DNA of 9,058 nt, taken from contig JANMYF010000152.1 of assembly GCA_031381685.1 (NCBI GenBank), forward strand, positions 1-9,058, in the 5' to 3' direction. Both the position numbers and the translations under genes were made by a program. This document shows, in pieces, positions 1 through 6,654 of the stretch. The notes under the pieces were generated by a model. That model searched no databases, was not told the DNA's origin, and was given only the letters and a program-made list of their open reading frames with translations. The first letter of the stretch is position 1, and every line of letters starts with the position of its first letter. This DNA comes from JANLQX01 sp031381685. GTDB taxonomy: Bacteria; Actinomycetota; Acidimicrobiia; Acidimicrobiales; JANYDT01.

Positions 1-1
1 G

Positions 2-916
2 ACGGCGATCGAGGCCGGACGCGCCGTTGTCGACGACACCGGAAGTCTCAACTTCATCCTCTACTTTCATGCCCTCGAGGCGCGAATTCGGCTGCGACGC
101 GGAGAGATCGAGCGCGCCAACACCGAACTCGCGAGCGGCGCGGCTCGACTTGCCGGCGGTTCCCTCTTCGGCGCCGACTGGTTGATGGACAGCCAGGTGC
201 AGCTGCTCGTAGCGACTGCCCAACCAGACTCGGCCTTCGCACTCGCGAAAGCTGTTTGGGAACAGACGGCGGCCATCCGCCAGTTCTTCGGCGTGCGCGA
301 CCGAGTGACACACCTCACGCGCCTGGCGGTCGCCCAGGACGACCAGCAATTCGCCGCCGAGGTGGTCGCGGCGATTGAGCTTCACGCCGAACGTACCCCC
401 GTGATGTCAGTTCGCGCGGTGGCACAGCAATGCCGCGGCCTTCTCGACCGCGACGCGGCCCCGATTCTCGAATCCGTCTCCCTACTCCGTGGCTCCCAGT
501 TCCTGCCGCTGTTCGCCGAGGCGTGCGAAGACGCAGCGAACCTTCTGACAGAAAAAGGCCACCGCGAACAACGAATTGCACTTCTTCGCGACGCCGCGGC
601 AGCGGCAGGCGAACTCGGCGCAAACCACGACTCCGAGAGAATCGCCCGCACCCTCGGCACGCTCAACGCCCGGCCTACCCACATGCGCACGCCACGGCCG
701 ACGTCGGGATGGGACTCCCTCACCGACCTGGAGCAGCGAGTCAGCGAACTTGCGACCCAAGGCCTGACGAACCCCCAGATCGGCGGACGTCTCTACATCT
801 CGCGGCGGACCGTCGAGACCCACCTCGCGCACGTGTATCGCAAACTCGGACTCAGCGGTCGCGCCCAACTCGCCGCCGAGTTCACCCGCCATGCCGAAGG
901 GTCAGCCTCGAGTTGA
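2..916 (+). CDS. LuxR-family transcriptional regulator, C-terminal part (5' end outside window)
   Basis: The frame is open from base 2 to the TGA at 914-916, so 304 residues of a longer protein are present; the ATG at 182 is internal. The last ~65 residues (about 238-297 of the fragment) form a LuxR/GerE-type helix-turn-helix: LTDLEQRVSELATQGLTNPQ, then the recognition-helix pattern ISRRTVETHLAHVYRKLGL. The ~235 residues before it are alanine- and leucine-rich helices, including ALEARIRLRRGEIERA and a GHREQRIALLRDAAAAAGE stretch. They resemble the TPR-like array of large ATP-binding (LAL/MalT-like) LuxR regulators, so the missing N-terminus may hold an AAA-type ATPase domain. That is inference, because no Walker motif lies in the window. 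It likely binds DNA as a multimer and controls transcription in response to an unknown signal. It converges on the deacylase gene with a 73-base gap. The family call is firm; the target genes are unknown. Confidence 0.9.
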   Translation, partial: TAIEAGRAVVDDTGSLNFILYFHALEARIRLRRGEIERANTELASGAARLAGGSLFGADWLMDSQVQLLVATAQPDSAFALAKAVWEQTAAIRQFFGVRDRVTHLTRLAVAQDDQQFAAEVVAAIELHAERTPVMSVRAVAQQCRGLLDRDAAPILESVSLLRGSQFLPLFAEACEDAANLLTEKGHREQRIALLRDAAAAAGELGANHDSERIARTLGTLNARPTHMRTPRPTSGWDSLTDLEQRVSELATQGLTNPQIGGRLYISRRTVETHLAHVYRKLGLSGRAQLAAEFTRHAEGSASS

Positions 917-989
917 TCCACACGACAGCGTTGTAGGCACCGAAGTTCTGCCACGCCGGGTTGTGGACGACGGCGGCTCCTGGAATTCC

Positions 990-1901
990 TCAGGTGCCGC
1001 CGAGGACCGTGGAGGAGCCTTCCGGCCGGTTCAGGGCCCGCCACTCACCCATCGCCCGCAGCACAAGGGTGGCGAGGACACCGACGCCGAACGCGGTTCC
1101 CACCGCTCCCGCAACGGTCCACAGGCCGAGCGAGGTTCCTGTGCTCTTGCCCGTCATCACCTTACGTACGCCATAGGTGAGGAGGCCACCCATCAGACCA
1201 CCCAGCAGGATTGCCGCGAAGGCCAGGGCCCGGGCCGCCACCGAAGGGAGCGCGCTCAGCTGAGCCGGCCGGGCCGTCATCGGAATGGTGCCGAGGACGT
1301 CTCGTCCGGTCGGCCGCGGGTGGGTCGCGGCGAGCGTTGTCGCGCCCGCCGTGATCGACCCGTTGCCGACGGCCGGCCCGCCGGCGATGGCCGTTTCCGC
1401 GTCGGGTGTCACCCGCGACACCTCGGCCCAGATTGCCCCGGTCCTCTCCACGAGCTCGGTGACGCCCACGGCGAAGACGTGCGACGGCGTGCCGGCCGCC
1501 GCCCAAACCTCGTCGAAACGGGCAAGGCGTCGGTCGGCGAAGACCCGCATCGGCGTGGCGTGGCCGAACGGGGGGATCCCGCCAACCGCGAAACCCGTCG
1601 CGTCACGGACGGCTTTGGCGTCGATGCGCCACGCGCCTTCGGCGCCGGCGGCATTCGCGAGGAGTGCCTCGTCGAGTTGGTCGTCTCCGCAGACCAGTGC
1701 CACCACTGGCTCCCCGTGGGCGCGGTCGTCGGGGTCGCCGACGGCGAACACCAGCGACTTCACGATCTGGCCGACGTCGACGCCGATCGCGGCCGCGGCA
1801 TCGAGCGCTGTCCGGGCCCCCTCCGCGGAGTACTCCACCACGTGGACGTCCAGGCCGAGGGCCCGCCCGGCTTCGGTGACGGCGGCGGCATTGCGGTGCA
1901 T
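990..1901 (-). CDS. YbaK/EbsC-family aminoacyl-tRNA deacylase with C-terminal two-helix membrane tail
   Basis: The protein is 303 residues from the ATG at 1899-1901 to the TGA at 990-992. Residues 1-163 match the YbaK/EbsC/ProX fold: VGQIVKSLVF carries the conserved lysine (K48), GEPVVALVCGDDQLD follows, then the glycine-rich loop GFAVGGIPPFGHATP (103-117), DRRLARFDEVWAAAG, and an ending of TGAIWAEVSR. The family clears mischarged tRNA, for example Cys- or Ala-tRNAPro, in trans in the cytoplasm. Its members are usually about 150-180 residues long. Here the frame continues through an Ala/Gly/Thr-rich linker (164-210) into two hydrophobic segments (about 221-243 and 259-282) separated by RKVMTGKSTGT, so the product may be membrane-anchored. 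The alternative is a second small membrane protein starting at the ATG 1278-1280, but no Shine-Dalgarno sequence precedes it and no stop separates the two parts. The start is the first ATG before the conserved domain and lacks a clear ribosome site. The frame stays open far upstream, but that stretch is antisense to the Nudix gene. The deacylase domain is sure; which tRNA it edits, and the tail's role, are not known. Confidence 0.85.
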   Translation of the reverse strand: MHRNAAAVTEAGRALGLDVHVVEYSAEGARTALDAAAAIGVDVGQIVKSLVFAVGDPDDRAHGEPVVALVCGDDQLDEALLANAAGAEGAWRIDAKAVRDATGFAVGGIPPFGHATPMRVFADRRLARFDEVWAAAGTPSHVFAVGVTELVERTGAIWAEVSRVTPDAETAIAGGPAVGNGSITAGATTLAATHPRPTGRDVLGTIPMTARPAQLSALPSVAARALAFAAILLGGLMGGLLTYGVRKVMTGKSTGTSLGLWTVAGAVGTAFGVGVLATLVLRAMGEWRALNRPEGSSTVLGGT

Positions 1902-2012
1902 CGCACCAGGGTACGGCGACGCACGGGCTGCGCTGACGGCTGTGGGAGAACCCGAACGGTCCGCAGCGTCGTGGCGGTTCCGTCGGATCGTCGTTTCGGC
2001 GAGGATGGGGAG
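1902..2012. promoter_or_regulatory. Divergent intergenic region between the deacylase and Nudix genes
   Basis: These 111 bases separate two genes transcribed away from each other, so promoters for both should lie here or just inside the genes. I see no convincing -10 element (TAnnnT) or -35 element on either strand and no long inverted repeat. The only clear signal is a purine-rich GAGGA at 2001-2005, seven bases before the GTG at 2013; it supports that GTG as the Nudix start. Confidence 0.4.
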
Positions 2013-2546
2013 GTGAGCGCATCGCCGTCGTCCCCTCCTGAGCCCGACGCATCCGGGCTGCGTCGCTGGCGCGTCGCAGCAGGTCTGATGGAGCACGAGG
2101 GTCGACTCCTGCTCGTCGAGAACCTGCGGCGGAATGGGAAGACCGACTGGTCGACGCCCGGTGGCGTGGTCGAACTCGACGAGGATCCGGTGGACGGTCT
2201 GACCCGCGAGGTCGTCGAGGAAACCGGGTTGACGGTCACCCAATGGTCCGGCCCGACTTACACCGTCGAGACCGTGGCCCTCGACCTGAAGTGGCACCTC
2301 AGCGTCGACGTCTTCACCGCCGTGTCGTGGACCGGCGAGGTGACGACGGGCGAGGATCCCGACGGCATCGTCGTCGATGCGCGCTTCGCCCATCCCCACG
2401 AGTGCGCAGCGTTGCTCGACGGCGCCGGACGATGGGTGTCGGAACCGGTTCTCGAGTGGCTCGCCGAACGGTGGGAGGGTACCCGGGAGTTCCGCTTCCA
2501 GCTGCACGGCGCCGACCGGTCTTCGCTGCGGGTCGAACGCCTTTGA
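2013..2546 (+). CDS. Nudix hydrolase
   Basis: The protein is 177 residues. The GTG at 2013-2015 is chosen because GAGGA (2001-2005) lies seven bases upstream and because the longer frame above it is antisense to the deacylase gene. The Nudix box fits GX5EX7REUXEEXGU exactly at residues 51-73: G51, E57, then REVVEETGL (65-73), with E69 and E70 as expected metal ligands. It is preceded by a typical strand-strand start, WRVAAGLMEHEGRLLLVEN (19-37). Nudix enzymes cut nucleoside diphosphates linked to another group using Mg2+; substrates include oxidised dNTPs, ADP-ribose and NADH, and the box alone does not decide among them. No NADH- or ADP-ribose-specific motif stands out. The stop TGA overlaps the TTG start of the Pol IV gene (TTGA at 2543-2546), so the two are probably translated together. 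A MutT-like role in cleaning the nucleotide pool is a reasonable inference from this pairing, but not shown. Confidence 0.93.
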   Translation: MSASPSSPPEPDASGLRRWRVAAGLMEHEGRLLLVENLRRNGKTDWSTPGGVVELDEDPVDGLTREVVEETGLTVTQWSGPTYTVETVALDLKWHLSVDVFTAVSWTGEVTTGEDPDGIVVDARFAHPHECAALLDGAGRWVSEPVLEWLAERWEGTREFRFQLHGADRSSLRVERL

Positions 2547-3958
2547 CGGCTGCGGCGTCGAACGAGATCGTACGTAAGCGTACGATCCTCCACGTTGACA
2601 TGGACGCGTTCTATGTCGCGGTCGAAGTCAGGCGTGACCCGTCGCTTGCCGGTAAGCCGGTCATCGTCGGTGGCGACGGCGAACGGGGTGTCGTCGCGTC
2701 GTGCTCCTACGAGGCCCGTGCCTTCGGCATCCACTCGGCAATGCCGTCCACGCAGGCAAAACGCCGCTGTCCGCACGCCATCTTCCTGCACGGTGATCAC
2801 GGTCTCTACGGGCGGGTCTCCTCCGAGCTGCACGAGGTGTTCCACCACTTCACGCCGATGGTCGAGGGCATCGCCCTCGACGAAGCGTTCCTCGACGTGA
2901 CCGCAGCGCGTCGGCTGCACGGCGACGGTGCGACGATCGCCGCGAAGCTGCGCGCCGAGATCGCCGAGTCGATGTCGCTGCCGTGCTCGGTGGGGGTGGC
3001 CACCAGCAAGCTGGTGGCCAAGCTTGCGTCGAAGGCGGCCAAGCCCCCGATCGGCGGAGCAGTGGAGAAGGCAATCCCCGGTGGCTATCGACCGAGTCCC
3101 GGCGTCGTCGAGATCCTCGCGGGCGGCGAGCGGTCGTTCATGCACCCGCAGTCCGTCCGGGCGCTCTGGGGAGTCGGTCCCAAGACGTTCGAGCGCCTCG
3201 CCCGTTTCGGGGTGCAGACGATCGGCGACCTGGCCTCACTGCCCGAGGACACGTTGGTACGCGCGCTTGGTGATGCGAACGGGCGCCATCTCCACATGTT
3301 GGCGAACGCCGTCGACGATCGGCCGGTGGAGCCCCAGCGGGGTGTCAAGTCGATCGGCCACGAGGAGACGTTCTCGGTCGATCATCGCGACCTCGACGTG
3401 TTGCACGTCGAGCTCGTCCGCATGGCCGATGCGGTCGGCTCGCGTCTCCGCGCCGCCGGGATGGTGGGCCGCACCGTGCAACTGAAGGTGAAGTTCTCCG
3501 ACTTCTCCTCGGTCACGCGTTCGAAGACCGTTCCGCAACCGGTGGCCGCGAGTACGGCGATCGCCCGGGTTGCCGACGCGCTGCTGCGGCGTCCCGATGT
3601 CGCCGAGGAGATCGCCGTGCGCGGCGCTCGACTCCTGGGTGTGTCGGTGAGCAACCTCACGGACGCGACGGCGACGGCGGACGGCACGGCGAATACCGGG
3701 TTTCCCGTTGGCGCCGACGTGACTCAGGTCGCCCAGCTCGACCTGTTCGGTGATCCGGCGCCGCTCGCCGCAGAGGGGCCCACGCTCGACGAGTTGGGGA
3801 CGGAGACCGACGACGAACGCGAGCTGGCCCAGACCGTCGATGCGATCCGCGCCAAGTTCGGCGACGGAGCGGTCGGTTCGGCCGCTCTTGTCAGCTCAAC
3901 GGGCCTGCGGGTCAAGCGGCCGGGCGACACCCAATGGGGGCCTTCGGGCGACGGTTGA
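2543..3958 (+). CDS. dinB: DNA polymerase IV (Y-family translesion polymerase)
   Basis: The protein is 471 residues from the TTG at 2543. This start is inferred: the next in-frame ATG (2600) would remove the first catalytic Asp, and the frame upstream lies inside the Nudix gene. Palm residues are clear: HVDMDAFY (17-24) with D19, and ALDEAFLD (111-118) with D113 and E114. Y24 sits at the steric-gate position that excludes ribonucleotides (F13 in E. coli DinB). SVGVATSKLVAKLASKAAKP is the family signature, GVGPKTFERLARFGVQTIGD is the helix-hairpin-helix of the thumb, and KSIGHEETF opens the little finger. QLDLF at 398-402 is a beta-clamp-binding motif. It is followed by an acidic segment and a conserved end, GLRVKRPGDTQWGP, seen in actinobacterial homologues. 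The enzyme copies past damaged bases and extends mismatched ends, without proofreading. The gene overlaps the Nudix gene by four bases and precedes a DUF3040 gene by 107 bases. The family call is certain; only the start codon is open. Confidence 0.96.
   Translation: MTAAASNEIVRKRTILHVDMDAFYVAVEVRRDPSLAGKPVIVGGDGERGVVASCSYEARAFGIHSAMPSTQAKRRCPHAIFLHGDHGLYGRVSSELHEVFHHFTPMVEGIALDEAFLDVTAARRLHGDGATIAAKLRAEIAESMSLPCSVGVATSKLVAKLASKAAKPPIGGAVEKAIPGGYRPSPGVVEILAGGERSFMHPQSVRALWGVGPKTFERLARFGVQTIGDLASLPEDTLVRALGDANGRHLHMLANAVDDRPVEPQRGVKSIGHEETFSVDHRDLDVLHVELVRMADAVGSRLRAAGMVGRTVQLKVKFSDFSSVTRSKTVPQPVAASTAIARVADALLRRPDVAEEIAVRGARLLGVSVSNLTDATATADGTANTGFPVGADVTQVAQLDLFGDPAPLAAEGPTLDELGTETDDERELAQTVDAIRAKFGDGAVGSAALVSSTGLRVKRPGDTQWGPSGDG
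2566..2587. repeat. Perfect 9-bp inverted repeat with 4-base spacer at the start of dinB
   Basis: The arms GATCGTACG (2566-2574) and CGTACGATC (2579-2587) are perfect reverse complements around TAAG. The repeat lies 23 bases after the inferred TTG start and covers roughly codons 8-15 of dinB, before the catalytic core. It could be an operator or an mRNA hairpin near the ribosome site. The inner part has a dyad like that of a LexA box, but its half-site is TCGTAC rather than the TCGAAC of mycobacterial boxes, and the spacing is six instead of four. The repeat is seen directly; any regulatory role is speculation. Confidence 0.6.
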
Positions 3959-4065
3959 GGGTCCGCCCCGCAAGCGACGCTCCCGCTCGGCCTGCCCTCG
4001 GCTTTCCGTCCGAATTCGGTGTCGGTCGTTGCGCGCCGCTCGTGTTTCTGCGCGAACATGGGGCG

Positions 4066-4395
4066 GTGCCGCTGTCTGAGGACGAACAGCGTGTGCTCGA
4101 CGAGATCGAGCGGCAGCTTCAGGTCGGGGAGCCGCGTCCTGAAGGACTACGGTCGCGCCACCTCGAACCCCGCCAGCCGTCGTCGCCGACACCTCTGCTG
4201 ATCCTGGCCGCCCTCGGGGGGTTTGCGTCCGTGGTGGTCGGGGTGCTTCTCGGCGGCGTCTTCGGTGTCATCGTCTCGCTCGTCGGCTTCGTGGCGATCG
4301 TGATCGCGGGAGCGGCGCTGCTGCGCGGTTCTCGGGCGGCGATTGCCGCCCAGGTTGCGGAGATCGCGCAGCGCTACCAGGTTCCGCCTCGCTGA
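4066..4395 (+). CDS. DUF3040-family small membrane protein
   Basis: The product is 109 residues from the GTG at 4066-4068. The N-terminus, PLSEDEQRVLDEIERQL (2-18), is the hallmark of DUF3040, a family of small actinobacterial proteins of unknown function. A short hydrophilic stretch follows, then two adjacent hydrophobic helices (about 43-64 and 67-87) and a basic C-terminal end, RGSRAAIAAQ, probably cytoplasmic. The start is fixed by the conserved PLSE motif directly after it; the purines just before it (GGGG at 4060-4063) are too close for a good ribosome site. The longer frame up to 3934 overlaps dinB and is not expected to be coding. The gene lies 107 bases after dinB on the same strand and ends 18 bases before the convergent transglutaminase gene. 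DUF3040 genes are often found near dinB and the cell-division cluster in Actinomycetota (from memory). The family is fairly sure; the function is unknown. Confidence 0.88.
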   Translation: MPLSEDEQRVLDEIERQLQVGEPRPEGLRSRHLEPRQPSSPTPLLILAALGGFASVVVGVLLGGVFGVIVSLVGFVAIVIAGAALLRGSRAAIAAQVAEIAQRYQVPPR

Positions 4396-4413
4396 ACTGC
4401 GCAGCCCAGGGGC

Positions 4414-6654
4414 TTACCGCCGGGTCGCCGACGCTCCGCCGACCGACCGAAACCGGGCGGCTTCGGAGAGAAACGCGGCGGTGTCCTCAGCAGTCCAGTG
4501 TTCCTCGGGCGCGAACCGGTGCTCCTCGACCCGGGCGGCGAGCGTCCGCAGGATGGTGGACGCGTCGCCGGTGATGGTCTCGGACGCCCGCTCCGCGAAC
4601 ATCCGGTCCGATTCGTGGTGCTCCCGGACGATGCCGGTGCGGGCAACGTCTCGAACGACTGCGGACCATGCGCGCTCGACCGGGTCTCGTCGCCTCCGGC
4701 GCTGTCGCCCGACCAGCGTCATCGCGCCGAGCACGAGTGAGGCGGCAACAATCGGCATCAGCCACCGTGGCGAGGACCTCCCGGTTTCCTTGTCCGTTGT
4801 CGGGGTTGGCGGGGTGGTCACCACCGGCGGTGCGGGTGCCGGGGCGATCGTCGTTGCCGGAATAGTGATCGGTGCCGCGGGAGCGCGCCCTTCGGAGGCG
4901 TCCTGATCGGGAACGCCGCTGTAGCTCTCGGTGCCGGGAATGCCGCGGCCCGGGGTCGGCTCGAAGGCGAGCCAGCCGATGCCGTCGACATAGGCCTCGG
5001 GCCAGGCGTGGCTGTTCTTGCCGGTGATCACGAACGTTCCGTTCGCGGTGAGGCGCCCCGGACTGAACCCGACGACGACGCGCGCCGGGATACCGAGACT
5101 TCTGGCCATTGCCGCAAACGCGCCCGAGAACTGCTCGCAGTATCCCGCCCGGTCCCGCAGTAGGAAGTCCTCGAGGTCGCGGTCGCGTGAGGGTGGCGGA
5201 ACGGCGGTCGAGTACTCGAACTCGCTCCGGAAGAAGTCCTGCAACGCCCGGAGCTGGGCGAGTCGGGTTGCAGCATCGTCGGAGCCGCGCCCACCCGTGA
5301 TCTCACGGGCGAGCGCAGCGACGTCGCTCGGGAAGTCTGATGGCAGGGCCAAGTCGCTGTCGGACGTGCCGCTATTGCGGAGGCGGATCTCGCCCGTCGC
5401 GTCGAACGTGGCGGCGACGGATTCGAGTCCGTAGCTGTCGCCCGGACTGGTCAGCTTTGATGCGAGGATGGCGTCGCCGCGGGCGTCATAGCCAAGTGCG
5501 ATCGATGGATCGAGGGTCGTGCCATCGAGCCTCTGCGCTTGGTAGCTCGTCGGGAGCCAGGACGATCGGAGCTCGTCGATCACCACTCGCGACACGACTT
5601 CGGGTTCGCCCGGAGAGCTGCTGGGGGGAAGCGGAGTCTGACGGTCGACGGATCGATAGGAACCGGTCGACGTCCACGTGGTGCCGTTGAACTTCGTGAG
5701 CGTGCTCAGCCGCCAATACGTTCGGACCGGCGCTCCCGTGGCCGTATTCACCGAGGTGGCGGTGAACATGACCGTGTTCGGCAGGTTCAGGAGCTGGCGT
5801 TTCAGCGAGACCATCGGACTCGTGACCGTCGACGGCAATTGACGCTGCGTTCCCGTGCGCCAATCGACCATTCCGTCTCGGTCAGTCAGCCCGGTGCGGG
5901 GGATCACCACCGCGGTGACGACTGCGGCAAGCGCGGTGAGCGCGCCGATGCGAAGGAGTTGGGGCACGGGTGATGGAGCGCAATCATCAGTCCAGCGGGC
6001 GCGGCGTGTCGAGGCCACGGTCACGGCCCCGACGTGGAAGACCACGGCAGCGCAGTACACCGTGGCCGCCGCCGTGCGCCCGTTGGGCGGCGCGACGATT
6101 GAACCGACGAGCACGAGCACCGACGACGGCACGATGGCCTCGATGGGTGAACGAAGCGTGAACGCCAGCACGTCTGTAAGTACACTTATGAGCCAGACGC
6201 CGAGTATCGCCGAGAGCGCAAAGCCCGGTCGTCCGATCACGGGAGCCTTCGTCGTCGAGAGCTGGCCCCAGTCGAGTCTGATCGCCGTGACGAGGGCCCG
6301 CACTGGCAATGCCGCGGGTGACGTGGACGGGACGAGGTCGGGGAAACAGAAGCGTGCGGCGTAGACACCGGCGACGGCGCCACTCGCCAAGGGTGCTACG
6401 AAGAACGGGAATCGGGCGTAACGCGCGACCGCGGCGAAGCCCCACCCGAGCACCCCCACCAGAAGCAACGGTCTCCAGTAGATGTCTTCGACGAAGAGAC
6501 GCGGAAGCGTACTTGCGGCAGCGAGCACGAGGACCAGAGTCGACGCGGTCACGAGGAGGTCCCCCGAGAGCCAGCGCGCGGCGCGACGTTGGGCGCGGCG
6601 GGATTGGCCGACCGGCCGTGCGGCAGACGTGTCCATCGCCGTGGCGCTCTCCAT
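4414..6654 (-). CDS. TgpA-type membrane transglutaminase-like protein
   Basis: The protein is 746 residues from the ATG at 6652-6654. This start forms TGATG with the stop of the DUF58 gene, and GGGG lies six bases before it; a GTG at 6666 is a longer alternative. The basic N-terminus (QSRRAQRRAAR) is followed by about six to seven hydrophobic helices up to ~252 (for example 33-52, 144-167, 233-252). A large outer region comes next, with the transglutaminase-like core: AGYCEQFSGAFAAMARSLGI (nucleophile C506), NSHAWPEAYVDGIGW (H549) and FEPTPG (E565, where the classic triad has Asp). A Pro/Thr/Ala-rich linker (586-625) leads to a last membrane helix (~629-648), an RRRRRR cluster and a cytoplasmic tail resembling DUF4129. 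In Pseudomonas, TgpA has transglutaminase activity and is essential. The substrate here is unknown; a role in envelope protein cross-linking or proteolysis is inference. It is the last gene of the moxR-DUF58-tgpA operon. Confidence 0.94.
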   Translation of the reverse strand: MESATAMDTSAARPVGQSRRAQRRAARWLSGDLLVTASTLVLVLAAASTLPRLFVEDIYWRPLLLVGVLGWGFAAVARYARFPFFVAPLASGAVAGVYAARFCFPDLVPSTSPAALPVRALVTAIRLDWGQLSTTKAPVIGRPGFALSAILGVWLISVLTDVLAFTLRSPIEAIVPSSVLVLVGSIVAPPNGRTAAATVYCAAVVFHVGAVTVASTRRARWTDDCAPSPVPQLLRIGALTALAAVVTAVVIPRTGLTDRDGMVDWRTGTQRQLPSTVTSPMVSLKRQLLNLPNTVMFTATSVNTATGAPVRTYWRLSTLTKFNGTTWTSTGSYRSVDRQTPLPPSSSPGEPEVVSRVVIDELRSSWLPTSYQAQRLDGTTLDPSIALGYDARGDAILASKLTSPGDSYGLESVAATFDATGEIRLRNSGTSDSDLALPSDFPSDVAALAREITGGRGSDDAATRLAQLRALQDFFRSEFEYSTAVPPPSRDRDLEDFLLRDRAGYCEQFSGAFAAMARSLGIPARVVVGFSPGRLTANGTFVITGKNSHAWPEAYVDGIGWLAFEPTPGRGIPGTESYSGVPDQDASEGRAPAAPITIPATTIAPAPAPPVVTTPPTPTTDKETGRSSPRWLMPIVAASLVLGAMTLVGRQRRRRRDPVERAWSAVVRDVARTGIVREHHESDRMFAERASETITGDASTILRTLAARVEEHRFAPEEHWTAEDTAAFLSEAARFRSVGGASATRR

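Noticed and set aside
917..989. Terminator between the LuxR and deacylase genes
   Set aside because: Only a 6-bp TCCACA/TGTGGA pairing about 40 bases apart is visible; no compact hairpin.
891..2012. Long + strand frame in front of the Nudix domain, which would give a 551-residue protein
   Set aside because: It is antisense to the deacylase gene and has shadow composition. A GTG with an upstream GAGGA at 2013 explains the Nudix start.
1902..2507. A 202-codon open extension upstream of the deacylase gene on the - strand
   Set aside because: It is antisense to the well-supported Nudix gene, matches no family I recognise, and is Arg/Gly/His-rich as expected of a GC-rich shadow frame.
4010..4019. 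Palindrome CCGAATTCGG in the gap before the DUF3040 gene
   Set aside because: A single 10-base palindrome with no second copy or nearby promoter elements; chance is a sufficient explanation.
4396..4413. Possible terminator between the convergent DUF3040 and transglutaminase genes
   Set aside because: Only a 4-bp AGCC/GGCT stem is present across the 18-base gap, with no T-tract; too weak to call.
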